From: Streptomyces sp. PKU-EA00015
Lineage (GTDB): Bacteria; Actinomycetota; Actinomycetes; Streptomycetales; Streptomycetaceae
Length of the DNA: 64,000 nt
Assembly (NCBI RefSeq): GCF_013387495.1
Contig: NZ_JABZEE010000050.1
Location: forward strand, 60,435 to 124,434
Reading direction: 5' to 3'
In this document: in pieces, positions 41,540 through 49,878 of the stretch
Numbering within the stretch: position 1 is the stretch's first letter
Layout of the letters: the number at the start of each line of letters is the position of its first letter
The notes under the pieces: model-generated
The model's database searches: none
Told to the model about the DNA's origin: nothing
Seen by the model: the letters and a program-made list of their open reading frames with translations, nothing else
Translations under genes and position numbers: made by a program

Positions 41540-42802
41540 GTGGTCGACGCACATCGGACCTTCGTCATCGTCGGCGGTGGACTGGCCGGGGCCAAGGCCG
41601 CTGAGACCCTCCGTGCGGAGGGGTTCACCGGGCGAGTGATCCTCATCGGCGACGAACGCGACCACCCGTACGAACGTCCGCCGCTGTCCAAGGGCTTCCT
41701 CACGGGCAAGGAGGAACGCGACAGCGTCTTCGTCCACGAGCCGGGCTGGTACGCGCAGGCGGACGTCGAGCTCCACCTCGGCCAGCCGGCCGTGTCCATC
41801 GACCGCGCGGCCAAGTCCGTCCGCCTCGGCGACGGGGCCGTCGTCCACTACGACAAGCTGCTGCTGGCCACCGGCGCCGAGCCGCGCCGTCTCGACATCC
41901 CCGGCACCGGACTCGCCGGAGTCCACCACCTGCGCCGCCTCGCCCACGCCGAGCGGCTGCGCGGCGTCCTCGCCGCCCTCGGCCGGGACAACGGCCACCT
42001 CGTCATCGCGGGCGCCGGCTGGATCGGCCTGGAGGTCGCCGCCGCGGCCCGCGGATACGGCGCCGAGGTGACCGTCGTCGAACCGGAGGCCACCCCCCTC
42101 CACCAGGTCATCGGGCCCGAGCTCGGCCAGGTCTTCGCCGAGCTGCACCGGGAGCACGGCGTCCGCTTCCACTTCGGTGCCCGCCTCACCGAGATCATCG
42201 GCCAGGACGGCATGGTGCTCGCCGCCCGTTCGGACGACGGCGAGGAGCACCCCGCCCACGAGGTCCTCGCCGCGATCGGCGCCGCCCCGCGCACCGCGCT
42301 GGCCGAGGGCGCGGGCCTCGCGCTCGCCGACCGGGCGCACGGCGGCGGGATCGCCGTCGACGCGAGCCTGCGCACCTCGGACCCCGACATCTACGCGGCC
42401 GGTGACGTCGCCGCGGCCCAGCACCCGCTGATCGGCGCCCGCCTGCGCGTCGAGCACTGGGCGAACGCGCTGAACGGCGGCCCGGCCGCCGCCCGCGCCA
42501 TGCTCGGCCAGGCCGTCACCTACGACCGCGTCCCGTACTTCTTCTCGGACCAGTACGACGTGGGCATGGAGTACAGCGGCTGGGCGCCCCCCGGGTCGTA
42601 CGACCAGGTCGTGCTGCGCGGCGACGTCGGCAAGCGCGAGTTCATCGCGTTCTGGCTGAGCGGGGGCCGGGTGCTGGCGGGGATGAACGTCAATGTGTGG
42701 GACGTCACCGAGAACGTCCAGCAGCTCATCCGGTCCAAGGCGCGCGTGGACGCCCAGGCGCTGGGCGACCCGAGCGTCCCGCTCACGGAACTCGGCGGCT
42801 GA
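41540..42802 (+). CDS. FAD-dependent ferredoxin reductase (putidaredoxin/rhodocoxin reductase type)
   Basis: A 420-residue flavoprotein. The FAD motif FVIVGGGLAGAKAAETL is at the N-terminus, followed by ERPPLSKGFLTG, the NAD motif GHLVIAGAGWIGLEVAAAAR, the second FAD motif DIYAAGDVAAAQ, and a C-terminal dimer domain with VPYFFSDQYDVGMEYSG. It transfers electrons from NAD(P)H to a ferredoxin, often for a P450. The GTG at 41540 follows CAGGAGG. No ferredoxin or P450 gene is in the window. Confidence 0.92.
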   Translation: MVDAHRTFVIVGGGLAGAKAAETLRAEGFTGRVILIGDERDHPYERPPLSKGFLTGKEERDSVFVHEPGWYAQADVELHLGQPAVSIDRAAKSVRLGDGAVVHYDKLLLATGAEPRRLDIPGTGLAGVHHLRRLAHAERLRGVLAALGRDNGHLVIAGAGWIGLEVAAAARGYGAEVTVVEPEATPLHQVIGPELGQVFAELHREHGVRFHFGARLTEIIGQDGMVLAARSDDGEEHPAHEVLAAIGAAPRTALAEGAGLALADRAHGGGIAVDASLRTSDPDIYAAGDVAAAQHPLIGARLRVEHWANALNGGPAAARAMLGQAVTYDRVPYFFSDQYDVGMEYSGWAPPGSYDQVVLRGDVGKREFIAFWLSGGRVLAGMNVNVWDVTENVQQLIRSKARVDAQALGDPSVPLTELGG

Positions 42803-42836
42803 GGGCGCTGTCCCCGCGCCACCGTAGACTTCACGC

Positions 42837-44747
42837 GTGGCAGGCAGGATCAACGATGACGACGTGAAGGCGGTGCGGGACGCGGTCCCAATCGACGCCG
42901 TCGTGTCCGAGTACCTCCAGCTGCGCAACGCGGGCGGCGGCAACCTCAAGGGGCTGTGCCCCTTCCACGACGAGAAGTCACCCTCCTTCCAGGTCAGCCC
43001 CAGCAAGGGCCTGTTCTACTGCTTCGGCTGCCAGGAGGGCGGCGACACCCTCGACTTCGTGATGAAGATCGACCACCTCTCCTTCTCGGAGACGGTCGAG
43101 CGCCTCGCCGCACAGGCGGGCATCACCCTGCGCTACGAGGAGGGCGGGTACAACCCCACCCACCAGCGCGGCGAGCGGATCCGCCTCGTCGAGGCGCACA
43201 AGATCGCCGCCGAGTTCTACGTCGAGCAGCTGGACGGCCCCGAGGCCGAGATCGGCCGGAAGTTCCTCGGCGAGCGCGGCTTCGACCAGGCGGCCGCCCA
43301 GCACTTCGGCGTCGGCTACAGCCCGGCCGGCTGGGACCACCTCACCCGTTACCTGCGCGGCAAGGGCTTCAGCGACAAGGAGCTCGTCCTCTCCGGCCTC
43401 TCCCAGGACGGCCGCCGCGGTCCCATCGACCGCTTCCGCGGCCGGCTGATGTGGCCCATCCGCGACATCACGGGCGAGGTCGTCGGCTTCGGCGCCCGCA
43501 AGCTGCGCGACGACGACAACGGCCCGAAGTACCTGAACACCCCCGAGACCGCGATCTACAAGAAGTCGCACGTCCTGTACGGCATCGACCTCGCCAAGAA
43601 GGAGATCGCCCGCACCAGCCGGGCCGTCGTCGTCGAGGGCTACACGGACGTGATGGCCTGCCACCTCGCGGGCGTCACCACCGCGATCGCGACCTGCGGC
43701 ACGGCGTTCGGCGGCGACCACATCAAGATCCTGCGCCGGCTGCTGATGGACAACGCCACCGCCGAGGTGATCTTCACCTTCGACGGCGACGCGGCCGGTC
43801 AGAAGGCCGCGCTGCGCGCCTTCGAGGACGACCAGAAGTTCGCCGCCGAGACATCCATCGCGATCACCCCCGGCGGTATGGACCCGTGCGAGCTGCGGCT
43901 CGCCGAGGGCGACGCGTCGGTGCAGAAGCTGGTCGAATCCCGCACTCCGCTCTTCGAGTTCGCGATCCGGCAGATGGTGGCCCGGCACAATCTGGAGACC
44001 CCCGCCGGGCGGGCCGCCGCCCTCGACGAGGCGGCCCCGGTCGTCGCGGGCATCAAGAACATCGCGATCCAGCACGAGTCGGCCGTTCAGCTCGCCGGCA
44101 TGCTCGGGATCCTCGACACGCAGTTCGTGGTCAAGCGGGTGGCGCAGCTGGCTCGTTGGGCCCGTGAGCGCGGCGGGCGCGGCGGCCCGGAGAGGCCCGG
44201 CGCCGCGCGTTCGCAGCAGCAGGCCCAGGCAGCGCCGGCGCCCCAGTACGTGTCCGGGCCCGCGCTCAATCTGCGCAGCCCCGCCCACCGCACCGAGCGC
44301 GAACTGCTCAAGCTCGCGCTCCAGTACCCGGCCCTGGTCTCGCCGGCCTTCGACGCCTACGGCGTCGACGAGTTCACCGCCCCGCCGTACGCGGCCGTCC
44401 GCCAGACCATCGAGGACGCCGGCGGCGCCGAGCAGGGCGCCGGGGACACCCCCGGCTACCTGGCCCGCGTCCGCGACGCCGCGCCGAACGACACGGTGCG
44501 CGCGCTCGTCACCGAGCTGGCGGTGGAGGCGGTCCACGGCAGGACCGTCGACGAGGCGTACGCGGGCGAGCAGCTCGTCCAGGTCCGGCTGCGCGCGGTG
44601 GACCGCCGTATCCGCGACATCCAGGGCACGATGGCCCGCCTGGGAAGCAACGCCGACCCCGAGCGGTACGCGGCCGTGGCCAACGAACTGTGGGTGCTCC
44701 AGCAGTACGCCCAGTCCCTGCGCAACCAGGGCGCGGCGGCGCTGTAG
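42837..44747 (+). CDS. dnaG: DNA primase DnaG
   Basis: A 636-residue primase making RNA primers at replication forks. The N-terminal zinc ribbon is CPFHDEKSPSF ... YCFGCQEGG (about 40-65). The RNA polymerase/TOPRIM core contains VVVEGYTDVMACH (about 265) and the acidic metal site FTFDGDAAGQKAALRAF, and the C-terminal helicase-binding domain follows. GTG start at 42837. It lies 34 bases after the reductase gene. Confidence 0.96.
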   Translation: MAGRINDDDVKAVRDAVPIDAVVSEYLQLRNAGGGNLKGLCPFHDEKSPSFQVSPSKGLFYCFGCQEGGDTLDFVMKIDHLSFSETVERLAAQAGITLRYEEGGYNPTHQRGERIRLVEAHKIAAEFYVEQLDGPEAEIGRKFLGERGFDQAAAQHFGVGYSPAGWDHLTRYLRGKGFSDKELVLSGLSQDGRRGPIDRFRGRLMWPIRDITGEVVGFGARKLRDDDNGPKYLNTPETAIYKKSHVLYGIDLAKKEIARTSRAVVVEGYTDVMACHLAGVTTAIATCGTAFGGDHIKILRRLLMDNATAEVIFTFDGDAAGQKAALRAFEDDQKFAAETSIAITPGGMDPCELRLAEGDASVQKLVESRTPLFEFAIRQMVARHNLETPAGRAAALDEAAPVVAGIKNIAIQHESAVQLAGMLGILDTQFVVKRVAQLARWARERGGRGGPERPGAARSQQQAQAAPAPQYVSGPALNLRSPAHRTERELLKLALQYPALVSPAFDAYGVDEFTAPPYAAVRQTIEDAGGAEQGAGDTPGYLARVRDAAPNDTVRALVTELAVEAVHGRTVDEAYAGEQLVQVRLRAVDRRIRDIQGTMARLGSNADPERYAAVANELWVLQQYAQSLRNQGAAAL

Positions 44748-44909
44748 CGCACCGCTCGGCCCGCCTCGGCGGGACGCGAGGGCCGGCGCGAGGACGGGCG
44801 CGAGGCCGACGAGCGGTCCGTATCGGACGGCGTCACCTCGGTGGACTTCCGGGGGCCGCGCGGGGACTGACCCGGCGGCCGTCGACGTTCCCCGCCGGGC
44901 CCCCAGGAG

Positions 44910-45890
44910 TCACCGCTCGTCCGCGAACGTCGGGGCGAGCGCCGTCAGCAGCCGTTCGGCGTACACGCGCTCGCCGTCCGCGAACTGCGGGTAGTCCGCG
45001 GCGAAGTGGTCCCACTCGACGTACCCGACGGCCTCCTCGACATCCTCGAACAGGACCGTCTCGCGGTACGGGTACGGCCACTCGCCGGTCAGCCGGAACA
45101 CCTCGTCGAGCAGCTCGTACGACAACGAATGGCGCTCTGCGAGGAGGGCGGCGTCGTAGAGGTCCTTGCCCTGCGTGTAGGCGTCGGTGAGCAGCCACTG
45201 GAGCTTCCACGCCAAGGACAGTTCCGGGCTCGCCGCCTGCAGCTCGGTGCCCGCGACCGTGGCGCGGACCGCCTGACTCGGCAGCCGCTCGTTGAAGACG
45301 AAGTCGAGCTGGACCTGACCGCCGGGCAGGCCCGGAACGGACCACGGCAGCACCATCCGCCGCCCCGGCACCCGGTCGTACGTCCAGATGTACTCGGACT
45401 CGGCGCCGCTCGCGTCGATCGTCAGCGGACCGCCCCGCTCCTCGGCCGCGCGCTGCGCGGCCGACGCGATCCCGGCCAGCATGGTGCCGGTGCGCTCCTC
45501 CTCGATGTCCCAGTCGGCGGGCACGACCACGAAGTCGAGATCTTTCGGCTCGCGTGCCTCACCCGGGAACCAGGCCGCCATCAGCATGCTGCCGCGCAGC
45601 ACCAGCGAATCGGCCCACCCCGATCGCGAGACGGCGTCGAGGACCGTGTCGAGCGCGGTGCGCCGGGCCGACTGCCAGGCCGCGGTATCGGTCGTGACAG
45701 CGTCCAACGGCCGGAACGCCCTGCTGAAGTGCTTGAGCGCAGGGTCGAAGACCTGGTGCTGCGCACCCTGGTGGTCCATGCCCACCCGCAGGGTCCGCGG
45801 CAGTTCCGTGGTGCGCCGCTCGATGTCCGCCTTTGACTCGGCCGGATCCTCCGGCCCGCCCGGAATCGGCCGCCTGCCTGCCTGCGTCAC
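44910..45890 (-). CDS. Nucleotidyltransferase-fold protein, AbiEii/AbiGii toxin-like
   Basis: A 326-residue protein. The nucleotidyltransferase core SLVLRGSMLMAAWFPG-EAREPKDLDFVVVP (about 95-125) has the GS and DxD metal motifs of the AbiEii (DUF1814) group, whose members transfer nucleotides to RNA or other targets. QVQLDFVFNERLP supplies the further acidic residue. The GTG at 45890 overlaps the stop of the upstream gene by 4 bases. It is not a standard AbiE system, because the upstream partner is not an AbiEi-type winged-helix antitoxin. Confidence 0.75.
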   Translation of the reverse strand: MTQAGRRPIPGGPEDPAESKADIERRTTELPRTLRVGMDHQGAQHQVFDPALKHFSRAFRPLDAVTTDTAAWQSARRTALDTVLDAVSRSGWADSLVLRGSMLMAAWFPGEAREPKDLDFVVVPADWDIEEERTGTMLAGIASAAQRAAEERGGPLTIDASGAESEYIWTYDRVPGRRMVLPWSVPGLPGGQVQLDFVFNERLPSQAVRATVAGTELQAASPELSLAWKLQWLLTDAYTQGKDLYDAALLAERHSLSYELLDEVFRLTGEWPYPYRETVLFEDVEEAVGYVEWDHFAADYPQFADGERVYAERLLTALAPTFADER

Positions 45891-46498
45891 TGTGCCGCCC
45901 CCTCCTCGATCCATCCGTCGTCGACCGACAGATCACTGTCGTACAGCACGAACTCCCGCTCCTGTGACCGGATGTCGTAGCCCTGCTTCGTCAACGCCGC
46001 GACCAGCGCGTCACACGCCCTGCCCGCTTCCGCCGCGGACACCCCATGGCAGCGCTGCGTCACGAACCGCTCGTGCCGTCCGCCGCCGGACACCCTCCGC
46101 GCGTTCCACGACAAGTGCGCCCCGTGCCGCACGGCCAGCGCGGTGAGCGCCTCGCGGTCGAAGTCCCGGTCCAGCAGCAGCTTCAGGTGGTGCTCGAAGT
46201 ACCCGTCCGCGGCCGCCGCCACCTCCGGTGACCAGGGCGTGGTCTCGATCTTCACGCGCACCGGGTCGAAGCCGGCCGACCGCAGCCGTTCCACCAGCCG
46301 CGCGGCGGTGGCCCGTTGGGCCGCGAAGCCGTCGCCGCCCTTCAGGGTCAGCATCGGCTGGGAGACCATCCGGCCCCGCGCCAGCTCGATGTGCGTCACC
46401 TTCAGCCCGGCCGCGTGCGCCCAGGCGTCCAGCCTCTCCTCCCCGCCGGCGCCGCAGCGCACGGTCACATGGGTCTCGTACTCACAGCTCTTGTGCAC
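45887..46498 (-). CDS. Duplicated-domain protein paired with the nucleotidyltransferase
   Basis: A 203-residue soluble protein built of two similar ~90-residue halves: residues ~6-95 begin YETHVTV and end GFDPVRVKIE, and residues ~99-190 begin FEHHLKL and end GYDIRSQEREFVLYDS. Both have an opening E-x-H strand, a central helix and a closing strand after a G-F/Y-D turn, suggesting repeated ferredoxin-like folds. It is co-translated with the nucleotidyltransferase (4-base overlap). A regulatory, antitoxin or adaptor role is possible; no known family is named with confidence. Confidence 0.7.
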   Translation of the reverse strand: MHKSCEYETHVTVRCGAGGEERLDAWAHAAGLKVTHIELARGRMVSQPMLTLKGGDGFAAQRATAARLVERLRSAGFDPVRVKIETTPWSPEVAAAADGYFEHHLKLLLDRDFDREALTALAVRHGAHLSWNARRVSGGGRHERFVTQRCHGVSAAEAGRACDALVAALTKQGYDIRSQEREFVLYDSDLSVDDGWIEEGAAQ

Positions 46499-46686
46499 CG
46501 GCAGATACTCCCAGACTCCCGCACGCCGGGCATTCGAGTAACCGACCGGTCACGCACGGGTCGCAAAAAGTCACCGCACGCCCCTCGTGGCAGGGATGTG
46601 TCGTACCGCACACTGGGGGCGGTGCCTGAGCCCTCGGAGTTGCCGCACGCCCCCGACCGGCAGCGATCACCCTGGAGGTCGCCCCC

Positions 46687-47805
46687 GTGCAGACCCAGAC
46701 CCTGACCGAGACCGACGCGGCCGTGGCCGTCGCCACGGCCGCCGTCGAGCAGGTGCCCGCGCAGGGCCGGCCAGCGGGACACCCGGAGGCGGTGCCGGAC
46801 CCCGTGGACGCGAGCGCGGCCGAGGACGAGGCCGCCGACGAACTCGAACTGCCCGAGCCGCCCCGGCCCGTGGCCCGCGCCGTCGAGGGATCGGGCCCGT
46901 CCTCCGACCTGTTCCGCCAGTACCTGCGCGAGATCGGCCGCATCCCGCTGCTCACCGCGGCCGAGGAGGTCGAGCTGGCGCGGCGCGTCGAGGCGGGCCT
47001 CTTCGCCGAGGAGAAGCTCGCGAACACGCCCGACCCGGACTCCCGGCTCGCGGTCGACCTCGACCGGCTGGTGGTCATGGGCCGGCTCGCCAAGCGCCGC
47101 CTGATCGAGGCCAACCTCCGCCTCGTCGTCTCGGTCGCCAAGCGCTACGTGGGCCGCGGGCTCACCATGCTCGACCTCGTCCAGGAGGGGAACCTGGGCC
47201 TGATCCGGGCGGTCGAGAAGTTCGACTACGCGCGCGGCTACAAGTTCTCGACGTACGCGACGTGGTGGATCCGCCAGGCCATGTCCCGAGCGCTCGCCGA
47301 CCAGGCCCGCACGATCCGGGTGCCGGTCCATGTCGTGGAGCTGATCAACCGCGTGGTCCGCGTCCAGCGCCGGATGCTTCAGGAGCGGGGCTACGAGCCG
47401 ACGCCCGAGGAGGTCGCCGCCCAGCTCGACCTGCCGCCCGAGCGGGTCGGCGAGGTGCTGCGCCTCGCGCAGGAACCGGTGTCGCTGCACGCGCCGGTGG
47501 GCGAGGAGGACGATGTCGCCCTCGGCGACCTGATCGAGGACGGCGACGCCGCGTCGCCGGTCGAATCGGCGTCCTTCCTGCTCCTGCGCGAGCACCTGGA
47601 GGCGGTGCTGTCCACGCTCGGCGAGCGCGAACGCAAGGTGGTCCAGCTCCGCTACGGCCTGGCCGACGGACGCCCCCGCACGCTGGAGGAGATCGGCCGC
47701 CTCTTCGGCGTGACGCGCGAACGAATCCGCCAGATCGAGTCCAAGACCCTGACCAAGCTCCGCGACCACGCGTTCGCCGACCAACTCCGCGGCTACCTCG
47801 ACTGA
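46687..47805 (+). CDS. hrdA: RNA polymerase sigma-70 family factor, HrdA-like
   Basis: A 372-residue group 1/2 sigma factor. Regions 1.2-2.4 are DLFRQYLREIGRIPLLTAAE, LRLVVSVAKRYVGRGLTMLD and YKFSTYATWWIRQAMSRALA; regions 3-4 end with TLEEIGRLFGVTRERIRQIE. The N-terminal extension is acidic and short, unlike the vegetative HrdB. Position next to dnaG matches S. coelicolor hrdA, on which the symbol rests. GTG start at 46687. A hairpin repeat follows the gene. Confidence 0.88.
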   Translation: MQTQTLTETDAAVAVATAAVEQVPAQGRPAGHPEAVPDPVDASAAEDEAADELELPEPPRPVARAVEGSGPSSDLFRQYLREIGRIPLLTAAEEVELARRVEAGLFAEEKLANTPDPDSRLAVDLDRLVVMGRLAKRRLIEANLRLVVSVAKRYVGRGLTMLDLVQEGNLGLIRAVEKFDYARGYKFSTYATWWIRQAMSRALADQARTIRVPVHVVELINRVVRVQRRMLQERGYEPTPEEVAAQLDLPPERVGEVLRLAQEPVSLHAPVGEEDDVALGDLIEDGDAASPVESASFLLLREHLEAVLSTLGERERKVVQLRYGLADGRPRTLEEIGRLFGVTRERIRQIESKTLTKLRDHAFADQLRGYLD

Positions 47806-47906
47806 CCGCACCCCGACGGCGGGGGACCGGCCACCACCCGAGACCACCGCGCCCCCGCCGGGTGCGCCCCCTCCCGGCCGGGGCTGTGCGCAGCCGCCGG
47901 CCGGGT

Positions 47907-47938
47907 CCGGGGCGAAGCCCCGGTTCCGGGAAGGGGTG
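47907..47938. terminator. Hairpin between the sigma factor and ABC genes (dispersed repeat, copy 2)
   Basis: CCGGGGC-GAA-GCCCCGG (47907-47923) followed by the same TTCCGGGAAGGGG tail as the copy at 38709. It lies between two convergent genes, 102 bases after the sigma-factor stop and 8 bases before the ABC gene end, so it can act as a bidirectional terminator. Confidence 0.6.
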
Positions 47939-47946
47939 CGTGGGGG

Positions 47947-49878
47947 CTACTCCACCTCGACCACCGCCTGTGCGAACTGCGCCGCGTACAGCCGCGCATA
48001 CGCACCCTCCGCCGCCAGCAGCTCCTCGTGCGTCCCCTGCTCGACGATCGATCCGTCCTCCATCACCAGGATCACGTCCGCGTCCCGGATCGTGGAGAGC
48101 CGGTGGGCGATCACGAAGCTCGTGCGGCCGTGGGCCAGGCGGGCCATCGCCTTCTGGATCAGCACCTCCGTACGCGTGTCGACCGAGCTCGTCGCCTCGT
48201 CCAGCACCAGGATCACCGGGTCGGACAGGAACGCCCGCGCGATGGTGATCAGCTGTTTCTCGCCGGCGCTCACGCCCGAGCCCTCGTCGTCGATCACCGT
48301 GTCGTAGCCGTCGGGCAGCGTGCGGATGAACCGGTCCGCGTGCGCCGCGCGCGCCGCCTCCTCGATCTCCTCACGGGACACCTTCCGCGAGGCACCGTAC
48401 GCGATGTTCTCCGCGATCGTGCCGCCGAACAGCCAGGTGTCCTGCAGCACCATGCCTATGCCCGACCGTAGGTCCTCACGGGACATCTTCGCGATGTCGA
48501 CCCCGTCGAGCGAGATCCGCCCGCCGGTCACCTCGTAGAACCGCATCAGCAGATTGACCAGCGTCGTCTTGCCCGCGCCCGTCGGGCCGACGATCGCGAC
48601 CGTGTGCCCGGGTTCGACGGTGAGTGACAGGTCCTCGATCAGCGGCTTCTCCGGCTCGTAGCGGAACGCCACCTTCTCCAGCGACACCCGTCCCTCGGTC
48701 CGCTCGGGCCGCTCGACGGACGGAGCGTCCGGCTCCTGCTCCTCCGCGTCCAGCAGCTCGAAGATCCGCTCGGCGGACGCGACACCCGACTGCACCAGGT
48801 TCGCCATGGAGGCGACCTGCGTCAGCGGCATCGAGAACTGGCGCGAGTACTGGATGAACGCCTGCACGTCACCGATGGACAGGGAGCCGGACGCGACCCG
48901 CAGCCCGCCGACGACGGCGACCAGCACGTAGTTCAGATTGGAGACGAAGAGCATCAGCGGCTGCATCATCCCGCTGTTGAACTGAGCCCTGAACCCGGCC
49001 TCGTACAGTGCCTCGTTCTGCTCGGCGAAGCCCTGCGCCGACTCCTTCTGGCGGCCGAAGACCTTCACCAGCGCATGACCGCTGTACATCTCCTCGACAT
49101 GCGCGTTCAGCGCGCCCGTCGACTTCCACTGGGCGACGAAGTGCGGCTGCGACCGCTTGCCGACCCGCGTCGCCACGAACACCGACACCGGTACGGTGAC
49201 GAGTGCGACCAGCGCCAGCAGCGGCGAGATCCAGAACATCATCGCCAGCACGCCGACGATCGTGAGCAGCGAGTTGATCAGCTGGCCCATCGACTGCTGG
49301 AGGGTCTGCGAGATGTTGTCGATGTCGTTGGTGGCACGACTGAGCACCTCGCCGCGCTTGGCCTTGTCGAAGTACGACAGGGGCAGCCGCGACAGCTTCG
49401 TCTGCACGTCCTCGCGCATCCGGTACACGGTCCGGTTGATCACCTTGATCGACAGCCGCGTCGACACCAGCATCAGCAGGCCCGCCGCCACGTACACGGC
49501 AAGGGCCACCAGCAGCACGTTGCCCACGGCGGTGAAGTCGATGCCCTCGCCCGGGGTGAAGTCCACTCCGGAGAGCATGTCGGCGAGTCCGTCGTCGCCC
49601 TTCGCCCGCAGGCCCTCGACCGCCTGCTCCTTGGTCGTGCCGTCGGGCATCTCCCGGCCGACGACGCCGGCGAAGACGAGGTCGGTCGCCATTCCGAGGA
49701 TCTTGGGCCCGATCACGTTCAGCGCGACGCTCAGCACACCGGCCGCCAGCATCCACCACAGCGCGGCCCGCTCGGGCGCCAGCTGCCGCAGCAGCCGCTT
49801 GCCCGAGCCCTTGAAGTCCATCGACCGCTCGCCGGGACTCTGGCCCGCCATCATCCGTGCAGCAGGTCCCCCGCTCAT
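47947..49878 (-). CDS. ABC exporter half-transporter, consensus ATPase site
   Basis: A 643-residue half-transporter: transmembrane domain (about 35-330, six helices, with a long extracellular loop between helices 1 and 2) and ATPase domain. Walker A is IVGPTGAGKTT, the signature region is GVSAGEKQLITIARAF, and Walker B with the catalytic Glu is ILVLDEATSSVD. Its start overlaps the stop of the preceding gene by 4 bases (ATGA), so it pairs with that protein. Similar heterodimers (TM287/288, BmrCD) export drugs or lipids. Confidence 0.9.
   Translation of the reverse strand: MSGGPAARMMAGQSPGERSMDFKGSGKRLLRQLAPERAALWWMLAAGVLSVALNVIGPKILGMATDLVFAGVVGREMPDGTTKEQAVEGLRAKGDDGLADMLSGVDFTPGEGIDFTAVGNVLLVALAVYVAAGLLMLVSTRLSIKVINRTVYRMREDVQTKLSRLPLSYFDKAKRGEVLSRATNDIDNISQTLQQSMGQLINSLLTIVGVLAMMFWISPLLALVALVTVPVSVFVATRVGKRSQPHFVAQWKSTGALNAHVEEMYSGHALVKVFGRQKESAQGFAEQNEALYEAGFRAQFNSGMMQPLMLFVSNLNYVLVAVVGGLRVASGSLSIGDVQAFIQYSRQFSMPLTQVASMANLVQSGVASAERIFELLDAEEQEPDAPSVERPERTEGRVSLEKVAFRYEPEKPLIEDLSLTVEPGHTVAIVGPTGAGKTTLVNLLMRFYEVTGGRISLDGVDIAKMSREDLRSGIGMVLQDTWLFGGTIAENIAYGASRKVSREEIEEAARAAHADRFIRTLPDGYDTVIDDEGSGVSAGEKQLITIARAFLSDPVILVLDEATSSVDTRTEVLIQKAMARLAHGRTSFVIAHRLSTIRDADVILVMEDGSIVEQGTHEELLAAEGAYARLYAAQFAQAVVEVE

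Noticed and set aside
44748..44909. Short plus-strand frame ending at 44870 (VTSVDFRGPRGD) after dnaG
   Set aside because: No start or ribosome site and no family match; too short to call a gene or relic.
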